Source: Telmatactis stephensoni (lineage: Eukaryota > Cnidaria > Anthozoa > Actiniaria > Isophelliidae). From it: a stretch of DNA of 64,000 nucleotides. The notes beneath the pieces are model-generated. The model saw only the letters and a list, made by a program, of their open reading frames with translations. It was not told the origin of the DNA and made no database searches. A program made the translations under genes and the position numbers. The stretch spans positions 248,001 to 312,000 of the forward strand of contig JALIZF010001565.1 of the NCBI GenBank assembly GCA_029948255.1, read 5' to 3'. Positions within the stretch are counted from its first letter, which is position 1. Each line of letters starts with the position of its first letter. Shown in pieces: positions 47,224 through 60,460 of this stretch.

Positions 47224-50200
47224 ATGGTGGGTCCAGGAGAACTCCTCTCCGTTTCTCTCATTGGTAAATAACCTTATAATGCAGTGATCCTTTGACTTGC
47301 ATAGCATTTACTCATCCTGATATAAACCTTTGGTATTAGTGTATTTGCTTTTCGTTTTATTGCAGAGAAAGACGTTAATAACGATGTTTTGTGGACATGG
47401 ACGTTCCCCTCCGTTTCTCCGAATCTGAGAGAAGTGCTGATTCGAAAATGTTGTCTCAAAGCAGAAAAGAGTCATGATATTGTGCCATTTTGCTACGGGC
47501 AATATGCTAGGAAGTGGTACTACTTGTATACTTCAGCGAATAAAAACTCAACTGCTTTGAACAAGGTTTGTTTGCAAGTTATTTTGTTTTTCTGTTTCTG
47601 ACAGTTTGATTCTAATGACTGTTTCTGACTATACTGTATGTGCTTTTAGGTGACCCATGTTAGTTTGGCAGTAGTTACAAAGGTACAATAAATATTTTAT
47701 CATAGCCATATCAATATGATTACTATGATTGTCATCAAAATCATCATCATCATCATTTGCCAATCCTATACTTCAGTGGCCAGTTACTAGGAGGTGGGTT
47801 AAACTCATCATCACAGATGAGCTTGGGAAAAGGATTGCCTGAAAACCATGCCAGCTGCGCAGACCACACATGGCAAGGAGGTAACCATGGCAACCAAACC
47901 ATGGTCCACGTCCTGGCTCGGGTCACACTGACGATGTCAGTGGAAGATACCTACCTGAACTTACTTGTACCTACCTCAAGATAGGAAGATACCTACCTGA
48001 GGAGGGTGGGGGACCATACCTAAGCTAGTAAGCAACACGCTCCTGAAGCTAGATCCATGACAAGCTGCAAATGTTGGGTCCATGAGACCCTGCAAAGCCT
48101 GGCGGGCACCCCTGCATAACAAGAGGGAGACCGCTGACCAGTGTGCCTCAATAATTTCATTTAGCCACATTTAGTATTAACCCAGGGTTAAAACCAAAAG
48201 TTTTCTTTAGACTTAACCCTGGGTTAACACTTACCAACCTTCTAGCAACTGTGCCCAGTGCTTTCCAGCACACCTTTACCAGGGTGCCTAGGTATCATAC
48301 ATGTATTTGCTGTAACATTAATATTATCACTATCATCTATATTATTAATCAATATATACAGTATATGCCTCCTTTCCTCCTCCCCCCTCTTCAGTTGATC
48401 AGTGGGATCATGTCTGGAGGTTGAAGCCACGTTTCTTCCTTGGGGACCTTTCATTGAAACAAGATAAGCACTAACTCAGGATAAAAATATCTAAAGAAAA
48501 CCATTTTATCCAAGTATTAATTAACACTAATGAACCTTCAAACAACTGCACTCAGGCTTCAAAGTCCTGGGCAGCGTTCCTTAGTTTTATATACCTTCTT
48601 GATTAACTATATTGCATTAATTATAGGACTTCAATCCAGAAAAGTATAAAAGTTTCTGCAGAATTCTTTGTAGTAAACTTCTTCAAACTGGCAGCCCAGC
48701 CAGCATACTAGAAGCATATCTATCAGTATTTACTAAAGGATCATGTCATGATGCTGATGATGACAGTGGGGAATTCACAGTCAAAGAGTATGATCCTAGG
48801 AAAGCCTATATTGAGAAATCCTTAAAAGGTAACATTGATCAATCATTTAACATTATTGTATTCATTTCTCTAAACTTGGGTTAGGCGTTGTTTTGAAGGG
48901 AGAAGCTCTTAGTAGCTCCACAGGACCCATCAAATAATCAAGCAAATAATCAAGCAAGTTATGGGACTGATAGTGGCCCACAATGATGATGAATCTTTGA
49001 TGATGTCATGGTGATGATGATGATCATCAATGATGATGATATGTGGAAAATCTCAATTTATCACAAAAAAACCCTTTAAAACTTTGCATCTTCTCAAATA
49101 AACTAGCTCCTCTTGTTTCTTGCCTTTCTAATTTCAGATGTGGTCAATATATTTGGAGTAGAGACTATTCTGATTTACACTGCACTGATGCTGAAGAAAA
49201 GAATTGCAGTGTACAGTCCAAGGCTTGAGACACTTCTTGATATTGCAAGGTAAATATAAATTCATGATCAGTCATAGTGAAGTCAAAAATTGTGGACACC
49301 CTTGGCATGAAGTGTAAGTTTACATGAGGTTGACATATCAAGTTTGGGAGATTGTTTGGAGTCCACATAGGAAGGTGACTCCACTTATGGGAGGTGTCTG
49401 CTTATGGGAGGTGTCTGCTTATGGGAGGTGTCTGCTTATGGGAGGTGTCTGCTTATGGGAGGTGTCTATTTATGGGAGGTGTCTACTTATGGGAGGTGTC
49501 TGCTTATGGGAGGTGTCTGCTTATGGAAGGTGTCTACTTATGGGAGGTGTCTACTTATGGGAGGTGTCTGCTTATGGGAGGTGTCTGCTTATGAGAGGTG
49601 TCTGCTTATGGGAAGTGTCTGCATATGGGAGGTGTCTGCTTATGGGAGGTGTCTGCTTATGGGAGGTGTCTGCTTATGGGAGGTGTCTGCTTATGAGAGG
49701 TGTCTGCTTATGAGAGGTGTCTACTTATGGGAGGTGTCTACTTATGGGAGGTGTCTGCTTATGGGAGGTGTCTGCTTATGGGAGGTGTCTGCTTATGGGA
49801 GGTGTCTGCTTATGGGAGGTGTCTGCATATGGGAGGTGTCTGCTTATGGGAGGTGTCTACTTATGGGAGGTGTCTACTTATGGGAGGTGTCTGCTTATGG
49901 GAGGTGTCTACTTATGGGAGGTGTCTGCTTATGGGAGGTGTCTACTTATGGGAGGTGTCTGCTTATGGGAGGTGTCTACTTATGGGAGGTGTCTGCTTAT
50001 GGGAGGTGTCTACTTATGGGAGGTGTCTACTTATGGGAGGTGTCTGCTTATGGGAGGTGTCTACTTATGGGAGGTGTCTACTTATGGGAGGTGTCTGCTT
50101 ATGGGAGGTGTCTGCTTATGGGAGGTGTCTGCATATGGGAAATGTCTGCCTATGGGGAGGTGTCTGCCTATGGGAAGTGTCTGCTTATGGGAGGTGTCTA

Positions 50201-53200
50201 CTTATGGGAGGTGTCTGCGTATGGGAGGTGTCTACTTATGGGAGGTGTCAATTCATGCGAGGTGTCTGCTTTATAATGAGGTGTCCACTTACATTGTATG
50301 GTAGGTGTCTGCCTATGGGACATGTCTGCTTATGGGAGGTGTATGCTTAATGGAGCTGTCTTTTGATGGGAGGAGTCCACTTATGGAAGATGCCCACCAA
50401 TTTTTGCACTTTGACACATATTGATTACTTGTCCATTTATTATTTTTCAAAAGAACATTACCACTTCTTGTGTGGCATCGACAAAACTGGTCCATACTCT
50501 ATCCTTATGTTCACCTTGAAGATGATGAGCTAGATGACCTGCGTATGAATGCTATCTACATTGCAGGATTTACTGATGCTTCCATTGAAAACAGAACAGA
50601 TCTGTATGATCTGTTTATAAATGGTATGAACTGTAAACCCTTTTTATCACAACTAAATTTCTTCATTAAATCTCTACAGTTCTTAAAAGACAATTTACAA
50701 ATGTAAGTTGAATGGGGTTCATAATGGGGTAAGCTTCACCTTCCCTTGGTTTTAATCCTCTTGGGAAATGCTCTTGGGAAGTAAGATTATTTTGCAGCAT
50801 ATTACACAATGCAGGAGATTTGAAAGAATCTTCCTTCCCACACTTTTGCTTTAGAACTCATTCAAAAGACAATAATTTAGGCTGTGGAATTTATAATGGA
50901 TAACCTTCAACTTGAGTCATTCCCCTTGAGAATTAAGATATTTTTGTGAGATATTATACCATCCAAAGATTTGAAAGAATCCTCCTTCCCACACACTTGC
51001 TTTAGAACTCAAAAAGTTTTCTAAAGATGTAATAATTTAGGCTAAGTGGAATTTATAATGGTAACCTTCAACTTGAGTCAGACTTAATCCCCTTGAGAAT
51101 TAAGATATTTTTGTGACATATTACACAATCCAGGAGATTTGAAAGAATCTTTCCTCCTTTGCTTGCATATTGAATTTGTACAGTTTTTAAAAGACCGTTT
51201 AAGCTGAGTAGATATTTCACAAATCTAACAACTTGCCTCACTTTTAATCCGCTTGGAAAATAAGATATTTTTTGTAACATATTACATAATTGAGGAGATT
51301 TGAATGAGTCTTTCCTCTACTTTCAAATTCCATCTCTGCAGCTCTCAAAATACAATTCAAGCTGAGTGGAATTTACAATGGTGTATCAATTTTCCTGATC
51401 AGTTTTAATCATCTTGAGAAATAAGATTATTTTTATAACATATTACACACAATCAAGTAGATTTGAATGAATCTTCCTCCTTCATGCACACATTGGATCT
51501 CCTTTAAAAGACAATTTAAATTAAGTGGAATTCACAATGGGGTAACAACTTGCTTCAGTTTTGATCCTCTTAGGAAATGTGGGCTATTTTAAAGAATACT
51601 TAAACCATTGTGACACGTTAAATTAAGAACCATATATGCAAGTGGGTCAATTGAAATAGTGAGGATTGACCAATACAAAGTGTTTTATTGTAGAAAATTT
51701 CCCAACACTATTCATGGCTTTATGATATCTTTCCTCAAATATTGCTTATTATTAGATGACAAGAGAGGAATATAGTATCATCACAATTACATTTGCGCCT
51801 GGTTTTTCTTTCAGTTGCAGCAGGTGAAATTTCCATCCCATCTCATGCAAAAGGTACAAGGTTATGTTTTCAGAATTAAACCTCTTTAAAACGGACAGCA
51901 AAAGGCTGGTCGTGATAAAGAGGTGTCCATTTTATAGAGGTTTCATTCACAGGGAAATGAATGAAGATCCCAGCTATCAAGTTATATAATTCAGTCTATT
52001 ATAGAGAAGTGCCCGTATTATGGAGGTTTCAATAAAGAGAGGTTTTATTATACTTGTTTTTTAGAATTCCCAATGACCTTGAAAAGTCGGGGAATTCAGT
52101 CAGAGAATGTTCAGGGATTTGTTTACTGATTTGGTCAGGGAAATTGCAACAAGTACCAAAATAAGGGAGTTTTGGGTTGGGAAGGTCAAACAACCCTTTA
52201 ATCAGCTTGACATACCTTAGGAATTCCACAAACCTTAAGCATTAAATATTGATGGAATAGAAAATGTTCTAAATTTGTGTTTACTAAAACTTAGTAAAAA
52301 AAAACGGAATTTGGTCATTGTTAGCCTGCGCAGCTGGCGGTTATTGAATATTTTTACAATGCGGTATTTTTTTTAACCTTAAATAGTATTTATTATATCT
52401 TCCCAATACGCGCGCTCTGACTGGCCGAACGTTATGCTCCTTCAGAGAACGGAAAGTACCAAGAGCACTCAAGAAGTACTAAGAGTACTCAAGAAGTACT
52501 AAGAGCACTCAAGAAGTGTGGAGAGCACTTGCCTACGGCTCGTGCTCTTTTTACTCTTTTTTCGTGCTCTCGTCACTTCCTGCGTGCGTATTACTGAACG
52601 GAGAACGGAAAAAGATGTCCTATTTGTTAATTATACATAGCATTTATTTATATAGTACATATTAATTTTATATGAAGTATTTACAGCTGTAACATTTGTT
52701 ATTTAAGTTTATGAATGGGTTGCCACTCGGAAATGTGTTGGTTGGATGTGTATGCCTCTTCGAGTGTAGATTTTTTGCTAAACGTGCTGAAAGAAATTAT
52801 TCTTCGACTGATCGACTGAGAGGTTTTGTTGCTCAATGCTTGAGTATGAAAAATCTCTTAATCTAAAAGTCTTAGTTTTATTTTGCCTTTTCTTTAATAG
52901 AAACATTTCAGATGGGTAAAGTTCATAAAGATATTGCAATGTTTATGGTTGATGCTGCCAAAGATGAAAATACATCTGAACAGTCGTTCATTAAGGTAAT
53001 AGCCAAATAAAAAGTTTCGGGTTATTGGGGGTTCGAATTATTGGGGGTCCGAGTTATTGAATGGGAAAATTACAATAAATGTATGGTGCAACTCCGCAAT
53101 CAGTTTTGGTTCGCGTTACTGAGAGTTCGAGATACCGAGGGACTGAGTTACTGAAGGTTCGAGTTACCGAGGGTTCGAGTTACCAGGTTTCAACTGTATT

Positions 53201-53687
53201 CCACAATCTTTCTCAAAAAGATCGAAATAAAAAAAGACACGGGTACAAGAAAAAAAAAATCTTTGCAAACATTTCCATTTCTGAAAGTAATTTCTTTCTA
53301 CAATGAGTCTACGTCGCCAATAAAACAAAAAATTAATAATAAAAGATAAAATAATGAATATGATTGCTTTAGAAGAGATGATTTCATTTAAGTTACATGA
53401 CAGCTCTTTCGGTTTTAGAAGATGTTTAGTATGGTTAAGGTTTTTGAAACTGTGGGAGTGATAAAAGCCCTAAAGAGAGTTTCATTTGAAAATAACACAT
53501 TTTCCCGCCTTTTTAGGAACTGACCACCAAAACTAAAGATTTAATTGCGAACCTAAAGAAACTAGCTGTTGAAAGTGAAGAAGGATCAGAACCTAAGATA
53601 ACTTTAGAGGGATTAAAACAACGCAAATTGACGGCTGTGATGGAAGATTTCTTGTTTAATTTAGCAGCAGCAGAAGGAATGGTATAG
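47224..53687 (+). CDS. DENND10: DENND10 (FAM45) DENN-domain protein (complete, 8 exons)
   Basis: DENND10 is a small DENN-family protein linked to late endosomes and Rab27 regulation. Exons are 47224-47263, 47366-47565, 48627-48828, 49138-49249, 50454-50623, 51815-51853, 52901-52995 and 53517-53687, all GT-AG, adding to 1029 nt and 342 residues; human DENND10 has 357. Family hallmarks appear in order: [134 protein letters not shown] and, at the end, [20 protein letters not shown]. Start choice follows from phase and the match to the human N-terminus, which is a few residues longer. Intron 4 holds a 17-bp minisatellite of about 1 kb. It is divergent from DHX34. Confidence 0.95.
47790..48180. 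repeat. Dispersed repeat shared with about 18890-19190
   Basis: Contains repeated GATACCTACCTGA and TGGGTCCATGAGACCCTGCA, and ends GACCGCTGACCAGTGTGCCT then CAATAATTTCATTTAGCCAC. It matches in order, but not closely, the SEC23IP intron repeat. It lies in DENND10 intron 2. Confidence 0.4.
49386..50360. repeat. 17-bp minisatellite, roughly 55 copies, in DENND10 intron 4
   Basis: Unit TATGGGAGGTGTCTGCT with a common G/A variant (TCTGCT or TCTACT) and rarer changes, decaying at the 3' end. As 17 is not a multiple of 3 and the unit lacks stops, all three forward frames stay open; the longest spurious ORF is about 290 codons. The array ends about 100 bp before exon 5. Confidence 0.97.
52050..52310. 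repeat. Dispersed repeat rich in GTCAGGGA motifs, copy 1
   Basis: CCAATGACCTTGAAAAGTC, TTGGTCAGGGAAATT, GGTCAAACAACCC(T) TTTA and GAATTCCACAAACCT occur in the same order as at 55630-55970. It lies in DENND10 intron 6. Confidence 0.65.
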
Positions 53688-55439
53688 TTAGACTTACCCT
53701 CCCCCTCCCTTCCCCTCCGGCTTCCCTTCTTCCGTCCTCTCCTCTTCCTTCTCAGGGCTCACACGATCATGGAAATGTAATGAAAAGTCGTGAAATTTAA
53801 AATTCTAATTCTAGAAAAGTCATGAAATATAGGGAAAAAATACTACTAGGTCATGGAAACGTCATGGAATTTTAGATTTTTGCCAAAAATTAAATGTTTA
53901 GAAATGAGGACATTTTGAAATTTTATGTCGAGCACGAAAATTTCTGGTTTGTTGCTGTGTAACAACTGTCAATTTTGAGATCGTGGAATTGGACCAAAAG
54001 TCAGGAAAAAGACATGGAAATGTGGAATTTTGTTTCCCAGTTTCTGTGCGAACCCTGCCTCCCCTCCCCTCCCCTCTCCTCCCCCTCTCCCCTTCCCTTC
54101 CCTCCCCTCCCCCTTCTCACGCCATGAGCCTGGGCCCATAGGCTCACCGAAAAAAGAAAAGAAAAGAAAAGAAAAAGAAAATGGATGATTAAGAAATATT
54201 TTAGAAAAAAAGCAAGAATTTACCTTTACTTTGAGTAGTATGTTTTCATTTTCCTCTGAAGACCACATTATTTCTTTGAGTAGCTGATTTTTTTGTGTAA
54301 TGCCCATTTGCATTATTTTCGAGGGTCCAATAAAAAAGAAATACTACTCAAGAGAAAGAGACGCCAACTAAAAACCAAAACATTACTTTCAAAAGTAGAG
54401 GCCTATTAAAGTTGAAGTGACGAAGGTACACTTTCCGCAGGCATATTGAATGCAAAATTATTTTTAGTAATTATAAACACATTTATTATTCCCAAAGATG
54501 AAACCATTGAAATCATTATCTCGCCATAAACCAAGCTCGAGACAATCATTTTGTAAAACTGCTCAAATCGAAAAATAATTTGCAATTTATCAACTCTAAA
54601 TAAAGAGAATTCAATTTGTTAATTTGCTTGTTTTCTGGTGTTCTTTCGTTTGTGGTTTGTGCTGACATTGCACATATGTAAAGATATAATTTCTCCATTC
54701 GAGGAAATATTACACACATATATGCATTATTAAGTTGTCCTCAATATTTGTCAGTTTTTTAGTAGAAAGATCGATAGCGCTTTGGCTGGCTCCAGTGTTC
54801 TTAACAATTGATGGACAAAATGTCGTGTAAGTGACACTGCAGTCAAATAGCCAAGGACTTGAATGGTTTCTCATGTCGTAAAAAGGAAATGCAGTAAGTC
54901 ATTTCTATATATCAGTGATTGATTGTCTAAGTCTACTTTAATAACTATCTTGCCATTCTTCACTGCTGATCATTTTAATACATTTTATGGTCCGAAGTAA
55001 AATCGGATACCAAAAATCAAACTGATAGCTATTTCTCTGACATCAAGTGAGCTTTACTTTACGTAATATTACAAACTGTCTTTCTATTAATTAATGTTTT
55101 CTAGTTCGTTCTTTGTTAGAAAAGGGCTCTTACGGGTCATGGAAAACCTTGAAAGTCAGGGAGTTTCATGGCCAGGAAAGTCAGTCATGGAATTTAGATT
55201 AAGGTCATGGAAAATGACAAGAAAAATATTGGTAGCTCAATTTAGAAAAAAGATTTTTTTTAAAAGAAAGGTATCCATTTTCATGGAAATAACAGAAAAC
55301 CACATATATGCAAATTGTCCAGTTTTGAAAAGTATGAGCTAAATTTGGTCATGGAAAAATAGCAAGTGGTCATGGAAAAGAACATTGAAAGCCATGGAAT
55401 TTTGATACTCTAAAACATTACGAACCCTGCATAAGTAAG

Positions 55440-55571
55440 GCCTAGTTCAAATGTCGCATCTCACATGTGCCAAACTCAGTGCAAATTAGTCAAATCTTTT
55501 GTTCCTTCTCATTATCATCTCATTTGCATTGATTTCAGCACATGTGAGATGCGACGTTGGAACTAGGCCTA
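55440..55571. mobile_element. Foldback MITE with AGGCCTAGTTC ends
   Basis: The left end AGGCCTAGTTCAAATGTCGC and ATCTCACATGTGC pair with right-end GCACATGTGAGATGCGACGT and TGGAACTAGGCCT. The element is about 130 bp. Confidence 0.8.
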
Positions 55572-55629
55572 AACGACCATTCTAAATGCTGAAAGTAAAG
55601 GTGCAGTCTGAGGTTCTGCTCTGTTAGTA

Positions 55630-55970
55630 GACACAGGTTTCCCACTGACCTTGAAAAGTCAGGGACTCCTAAAATTTCTCATGGTCAGGGAATTGTCAGG
55701 GAATTTTGAATTTGGTCAGGGAAATTGTCAAAATGTTACAAAAGTCAGTAAAAAGTCAGGGAATTTTGAATTCGAAAGGTCTAACAACCCTTTTAGCAGT
55801 TTGACTTCCGGTTGCCTGTAGAATTCCACAAACCTCAACCGCTTAATTTCATAGACTGATATTGGTGGAATAGAAATTGTTCAAAATTTGTGTTCAGTAA
55901 AAAGTCAGTGAAAAATGGGATTTGGTCAGTGAATAGTCAGGGAATTTCGTTTTACTACGAGAGTGAAAAC
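55630..55970. repeat. Dispersed repeat rich in GTCAGGGA motifs, copy 2
   Basis: CCACTGACCTTGAAAAGTCA, TTGGTCAGGGAAATTGTC, GGTCTAACAACCCTTTTAGC and GAATTCCACAAACCTCAA parallel copy 1 at 52050-52310. Confidence 0.65.
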
Positions 55971-56309
55971 CCTGAAATACGTAATGCGATTTTAGAATAC
56001 ACTGCACAATTGCTCTATTTCATTTTGACGTCACGACTTGCTTATGAGGAGGACAGAATCATCTAGAACAATGAAAATTTGTTTAAAATTCGCTTTAATA
56101 AGAAAAGTTTTAACTCAAATGGCCTGGTACCCAAATATAAGATGTATCAATGTTTAATAAACAATATTTATTGCATTTGATGGCTGTTACCGCTTTTCTT
56201 TGGACTGTACAACGTATTTTATATCAATTATTTTCTTTGTGTTGTTGCTGTTTTGTCCCCTTCCGCAAACATGATCCTTTTGATATGACGTCATAGTGGA
56301 ATAGGGCAT

Positions 56310-56650
56310 TCTCTCGATGTTTATTTGTAACGTGGGTGTATTCAACTGTCCTTACGCCTGCTTAATCATTACAGTTACTAATCAGCAACTCTGTAAGTAT
56401 ATACGTGTTGTGATTTTAGAGTAAATACACTGCACATCCTCTAGATATATATTTGTAACGTGGGTGTATTCAACTGCCCTTACGCCTGCTTAATCATTAC
56501 AGTTACTAATCAGCAACCCTGTAAGTATATACGTGTTGCGATTTTAGAGTAAATACGCTGCACATCCTCTAGATATTTATTTGTAACGTGGGTGTGTTGA
56601 ATTGTTTGTACGCCTACACCACATTTCACTCACTAATCAGCACTCTCAAA
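56310..56650. repeat. 128-bp tandem repeat, about 2.7 copies
   Basis: TATTTGTAACGTGGGTGT begins at about 56322, 56450 and 56578, exactly 128 bp apart. The first two units are nearly identical; the third is more diverged. Confidence 0.95.
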
Positions 56651-58454
56651 TGCATTGCCTTTGGGGCTGAATTACTAAACTGTGCTCAGAAGTGTGCAAA
56701 CGGGCGAAACCCTAAGAAAGAAAGAATCACGTTCAGTCTGTATTAAAAACGGATTAGATTCGAAATGGCTGTAAAATTCACCGCACATTACAGCTATTTA
56801 CCGTATTTATATGAATATCATTTCCGTCTGCCATTAACGACTTTGCGCGTTTTACGTTAATGCTTCTTGCACGTGCGTGAACTCGTGACACAACTTACGG
56901 CTGAACATGACCGAGGTAGTAATGTAGCAGCTTGTTGAGCTGGATAATTTACTTTAAAATGTATTGAACGTGATGTGATAGAGAGGATTCATTTTGAAGG
57001 AATTACTCGGGTGCTTCAAATGTTCGTCATTTTTTATGTCTTAAAAACTCTGCCATAATTCGAGTTTTTTTTATCGTAGAGCGATATGGAATTTTCTTGA
57101 AGCATTTATTATTTAGCAAAACACTCTCCCCTCGCCGAAGAATTCAATTCAAATGAATTTTGTTAGAACGGAGTTTGAAATCAAGCTTCATCGGCCCATC
57201 TGTCTAAATACACCTGCAACTGACTTGTGCCGCAATTAATTTTCTTGTCTGTTTTACTGAGACATTGAGATAATAATCAAAGTGAGTGACTTCTTTTTGG
57301 TAGTGCATGTCTCTGTTTTATTCTCAATTTTGTATGGACTTGAAAAAGTTATCAGGTTGCCATGAACATTCCTCGCTGGTGACGTAAGTTAATGCGCCTT
57401 TACAAAACGTCCTCCACGTATCAGTATATAAACATGCATCCATTTGACCTTTTAATTAATTAAAATGTCTTCTCAAAGGGAAAAAATAATGTACCCAGCT
57501 CGTGACAATCTGTCCAGTTCTCAAAATAAGAATATAAGATGATTTATGACCACTCAGTGTTGGGGTCCCTCAGGGGACAGTTATAGGTCCTTTAATTGAA
57601 AAATAAAAGCCTACAATTATAGCAGTAGAGCTAGTTCAAAAACTTAATTTGAGATGTTTTTTGTCCAGTTTTTCTAGTTATAATTCCGTGATCTCCTCAA
57701 CTTTAAAATGAAAATTAAAAGCCTTAAAAGCTAAAGCAAAAAGCGTAAGAATTCACTTTTGCAGCCGTATCCTCATTTTGGAGTCTCTCGAAACTTGAGT
57801 TTTCTGTAGCTGACCCTACGATTTCAGCTGTTGATTTGTATTTATGATTTTTTAAAAACCTTATAAAGAAAACCGCTACAGAAAAATTGGAAAAAAGCAT
57901 TTAAAGATGAGCGAATAATAGCTTTCAGTTGGATTCAAATATTCAGTGTTGAGTTGGATTTAAGATTATCCTGATAACAGACAAATGCGATGATTTTGGC
58001 CTTCAAATCGGCAACACAGTGCAACGGCAGTGTATATAAATAAACTAGGACGGAAATTCTAGTAATAGGACCTAAGTCCTAGGGAGATCAAGCCAATAAT
58101 GCCGGCAGTGTGTCCGTTCATCTAAAAAAAAGGTCTTATCAAATAATGGCAATTACAAGACCAAAGTATTCTGAATATTAGAGAATATCGACTTCCCATT
58201 TAAAAACCTTCCATAAAAAAATTAAAGAATTTAGTTTTCGTCCATCGAACACCATTCCAGTCATTCGGCTTTTATTTTGGCCAAGAGTATTCAAAAGTAT
58301 TTGTTCTTAGTTCGCGGCCTTGGGATACTGAAAATAGGCCCCTTACCAGTTAGCTGCAAGAGTTTTCAAGCATTCTAAATCTGTATTGATTATTCTCAAT
58401 TCAATCTCTTTTTCGGAGGAGAGGACCGCAAAGCATTGCGACAATGCGACCTTT

Positions 58455-58545
58455 TTTATTTTTTTTCTTTCTTTCTTTTGCTTTTTCTTCCTTTCTTTCT
58501 TTTCTTTCTTTCCTTCTTTCTCTCTCTCTTTCTTTGCCTTCATTC
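58455..58545. repeat. TTTC/TTTCC polypyrimidine microsatellite
   Basis: Interrupted TTTC, TTCC and CTCT units. Confidence 0.9.
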
Positions 58546-59809
58546 TCGTTGTGCATTCAGTACAAATTGAGTTGCCTTTTAATTCGATACCTTCATCTAC
58601 CGTAGTAAATTGAAACACAAGACTTCAGCAAATGGACATCATTGGCACAAAACCTAATAATCGGAACTTTACAAAGGAAGCTAATTTCCCATACAAAGTG
58701 ACAAGGGAAAAGTGAATTGCCTCTCCTGTGAGATGTTTATAAATGAACCCAATCTAGAAATGAAAACATATATCCGCACAAAAAATATTTGATTGACTTT
58801 TTCATTCGTTAATAGCCTAATATTTAATTTGTGTATTTCTATATTTACGATTTTGAGCTGATAAAGATACCGAGCCAACTTGAAACTTCGTCGGCTTTTA
58901 CGATTTTCAATACCTTTCAAAATAAATCATAACCAAGTATCATTAATGTGAAAGTAAGGATCCCTCAGGGATTTGTCATGCACTTACAGTGCTTCCCTCC
59001 TAAGTGAAAGGACACTTGTTGGCAGACTCCCAGTCAGCAGCAAAGTTAAAAAAAGTTGCAAAAACAAAAGATAATTTGAGACGATAGAAGTAATTGGATT
59101 TTAATTTCAGGCGTTCAAAACAGAATTAGTGTTTCCGTCAAGCTTTTATTAACAAAAACTACTTTCCAGAAACACGATAGGTGCGTGTAAACACATTAGA
59201 TTTCATCTATTTAACGTGATTCTCGGATTTCATTATTGCGTATGTTACTCGGTTTTGACAGCGCTGCTGAAACATGCCCTCCAACGCTTTTGGAGTTTTG
59301 ATGGGCGTTACCATGGCAATTTGCGTTTGTACTGAATTCAGTCTCACATCTGCCAAGGTCACACAACTAAGTTAATTACTTAATTATCTTGAAGCCATTG
59401 AAGTTCTTGTTCATTGTTGTTATTTTCTTTAGATAAGCTAGCGCTGAGTAGAAGCAAAATAAAAGGGGAAAACATTTTGAGGTCGCACGCGTGTCAGTGA
59501 GAATCACTTTAGTGAATTTTTTTTCGATGTTCATGCTGATGTACATGCTAGTACTCTCACAGCAAATACAAGAAGTAGTTAAAATCAGGAGTACTTATGT
59601 GTTTTCCTATCTTTGATTTTAATTGATTTGTTTTTTAAGAAACTACGACAAAAACGGAAACTACTGTCAATATCTGTATATCTGTGAGTATAATGGTAAA
59701 TCACAATGGCAAATTTAAACATTAAAAAAATACTTAATGGACCCATACATGACGGGTTTGCGCTCAACGAAGTAAAACTAAAGAAAAAATGGAGTATTAC
59801 GAAGAGTAT

Positions 59810-60460
59810 TTTAAACGCATGCAGGATTTTTGAAGAGATTGATTGTAAGCTGTCCCGTCAGGACTGTCACAACATTGTGTTCCGCTTAATTGGTGGGCGT
59901 ATTGAAGTTTGTTGCGATGTTTTGTTTTGTTTTGTTTTGCACACCGGTTTGTCAAACTAAACGCAAAACAACAACAACAACAACAAAACAAAAACAAAGA
60001 AAGAAAACACAGTTTGTAGCGCATACAGGATTTTTAAAAGTCTGTAGAAGCTAAAGTTACAACATATCTCTTTTAATTAGTAGACTAGTGGCATGATCAT
60101 ATCTCCCGGGAATTTGTGTTACGGCGCTATTTTTCCATGGGTCTTGTTTGCACTTTCCAGGAAAAAAATCAATCAGGAAAACACACTTTTAGGCATCATA
60201 GGATTTTGGAAAGACTGTGAGCTGTAGATTCGCAACACGGTGTTCCGCTTAATTTAAGAAGCTACTTGTCGTGTTCACCCGGAAAAGTGTGATTTTTCAG
60301 TTCCAGAGGACGCGTTTCCTCGTTTTAGAAGTGAAAGTGAAAGAAAACAGATTACTAGCGCATGTAGACTTTGTGAAAATATTGAAAGCTGGAGAGTCGT
60401 ACCTTTGTGTTGTGCTTAATTAGAAAATTAGTGGCTTGTTCATCGGACATATGCACAGTA
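59810..60460. repeat. Decayed tandem repeat, four units of about 165-205 bp
   Basis: Units begin near 59813, 60019, 60192 and 60358. Each has GCAT(G/A)(C/T)AGGATTTTT-like start, then a TGTAAGCTG/TGTGAGCTG segment, then TGTGTTCCGCTTAATT-like sequence and a GTGGCTTGTTC or equivalent. They are too diverged for a recent expansion. Confidence 0.6.

Noticed and set aside
49404..50276. A 290-codon forward ORF rich in Gly, Val, Cys, Leu, Trp
   Set aside because: It is one of three parallel readings of the stop-free 17-bp minisatellite in a DENND10 intron; no independent coding sign.
49386..50360. CRISPR-like regular array
   Set aside because: Units are contiguous 17-mers with no unique spacers, in an animal intron.
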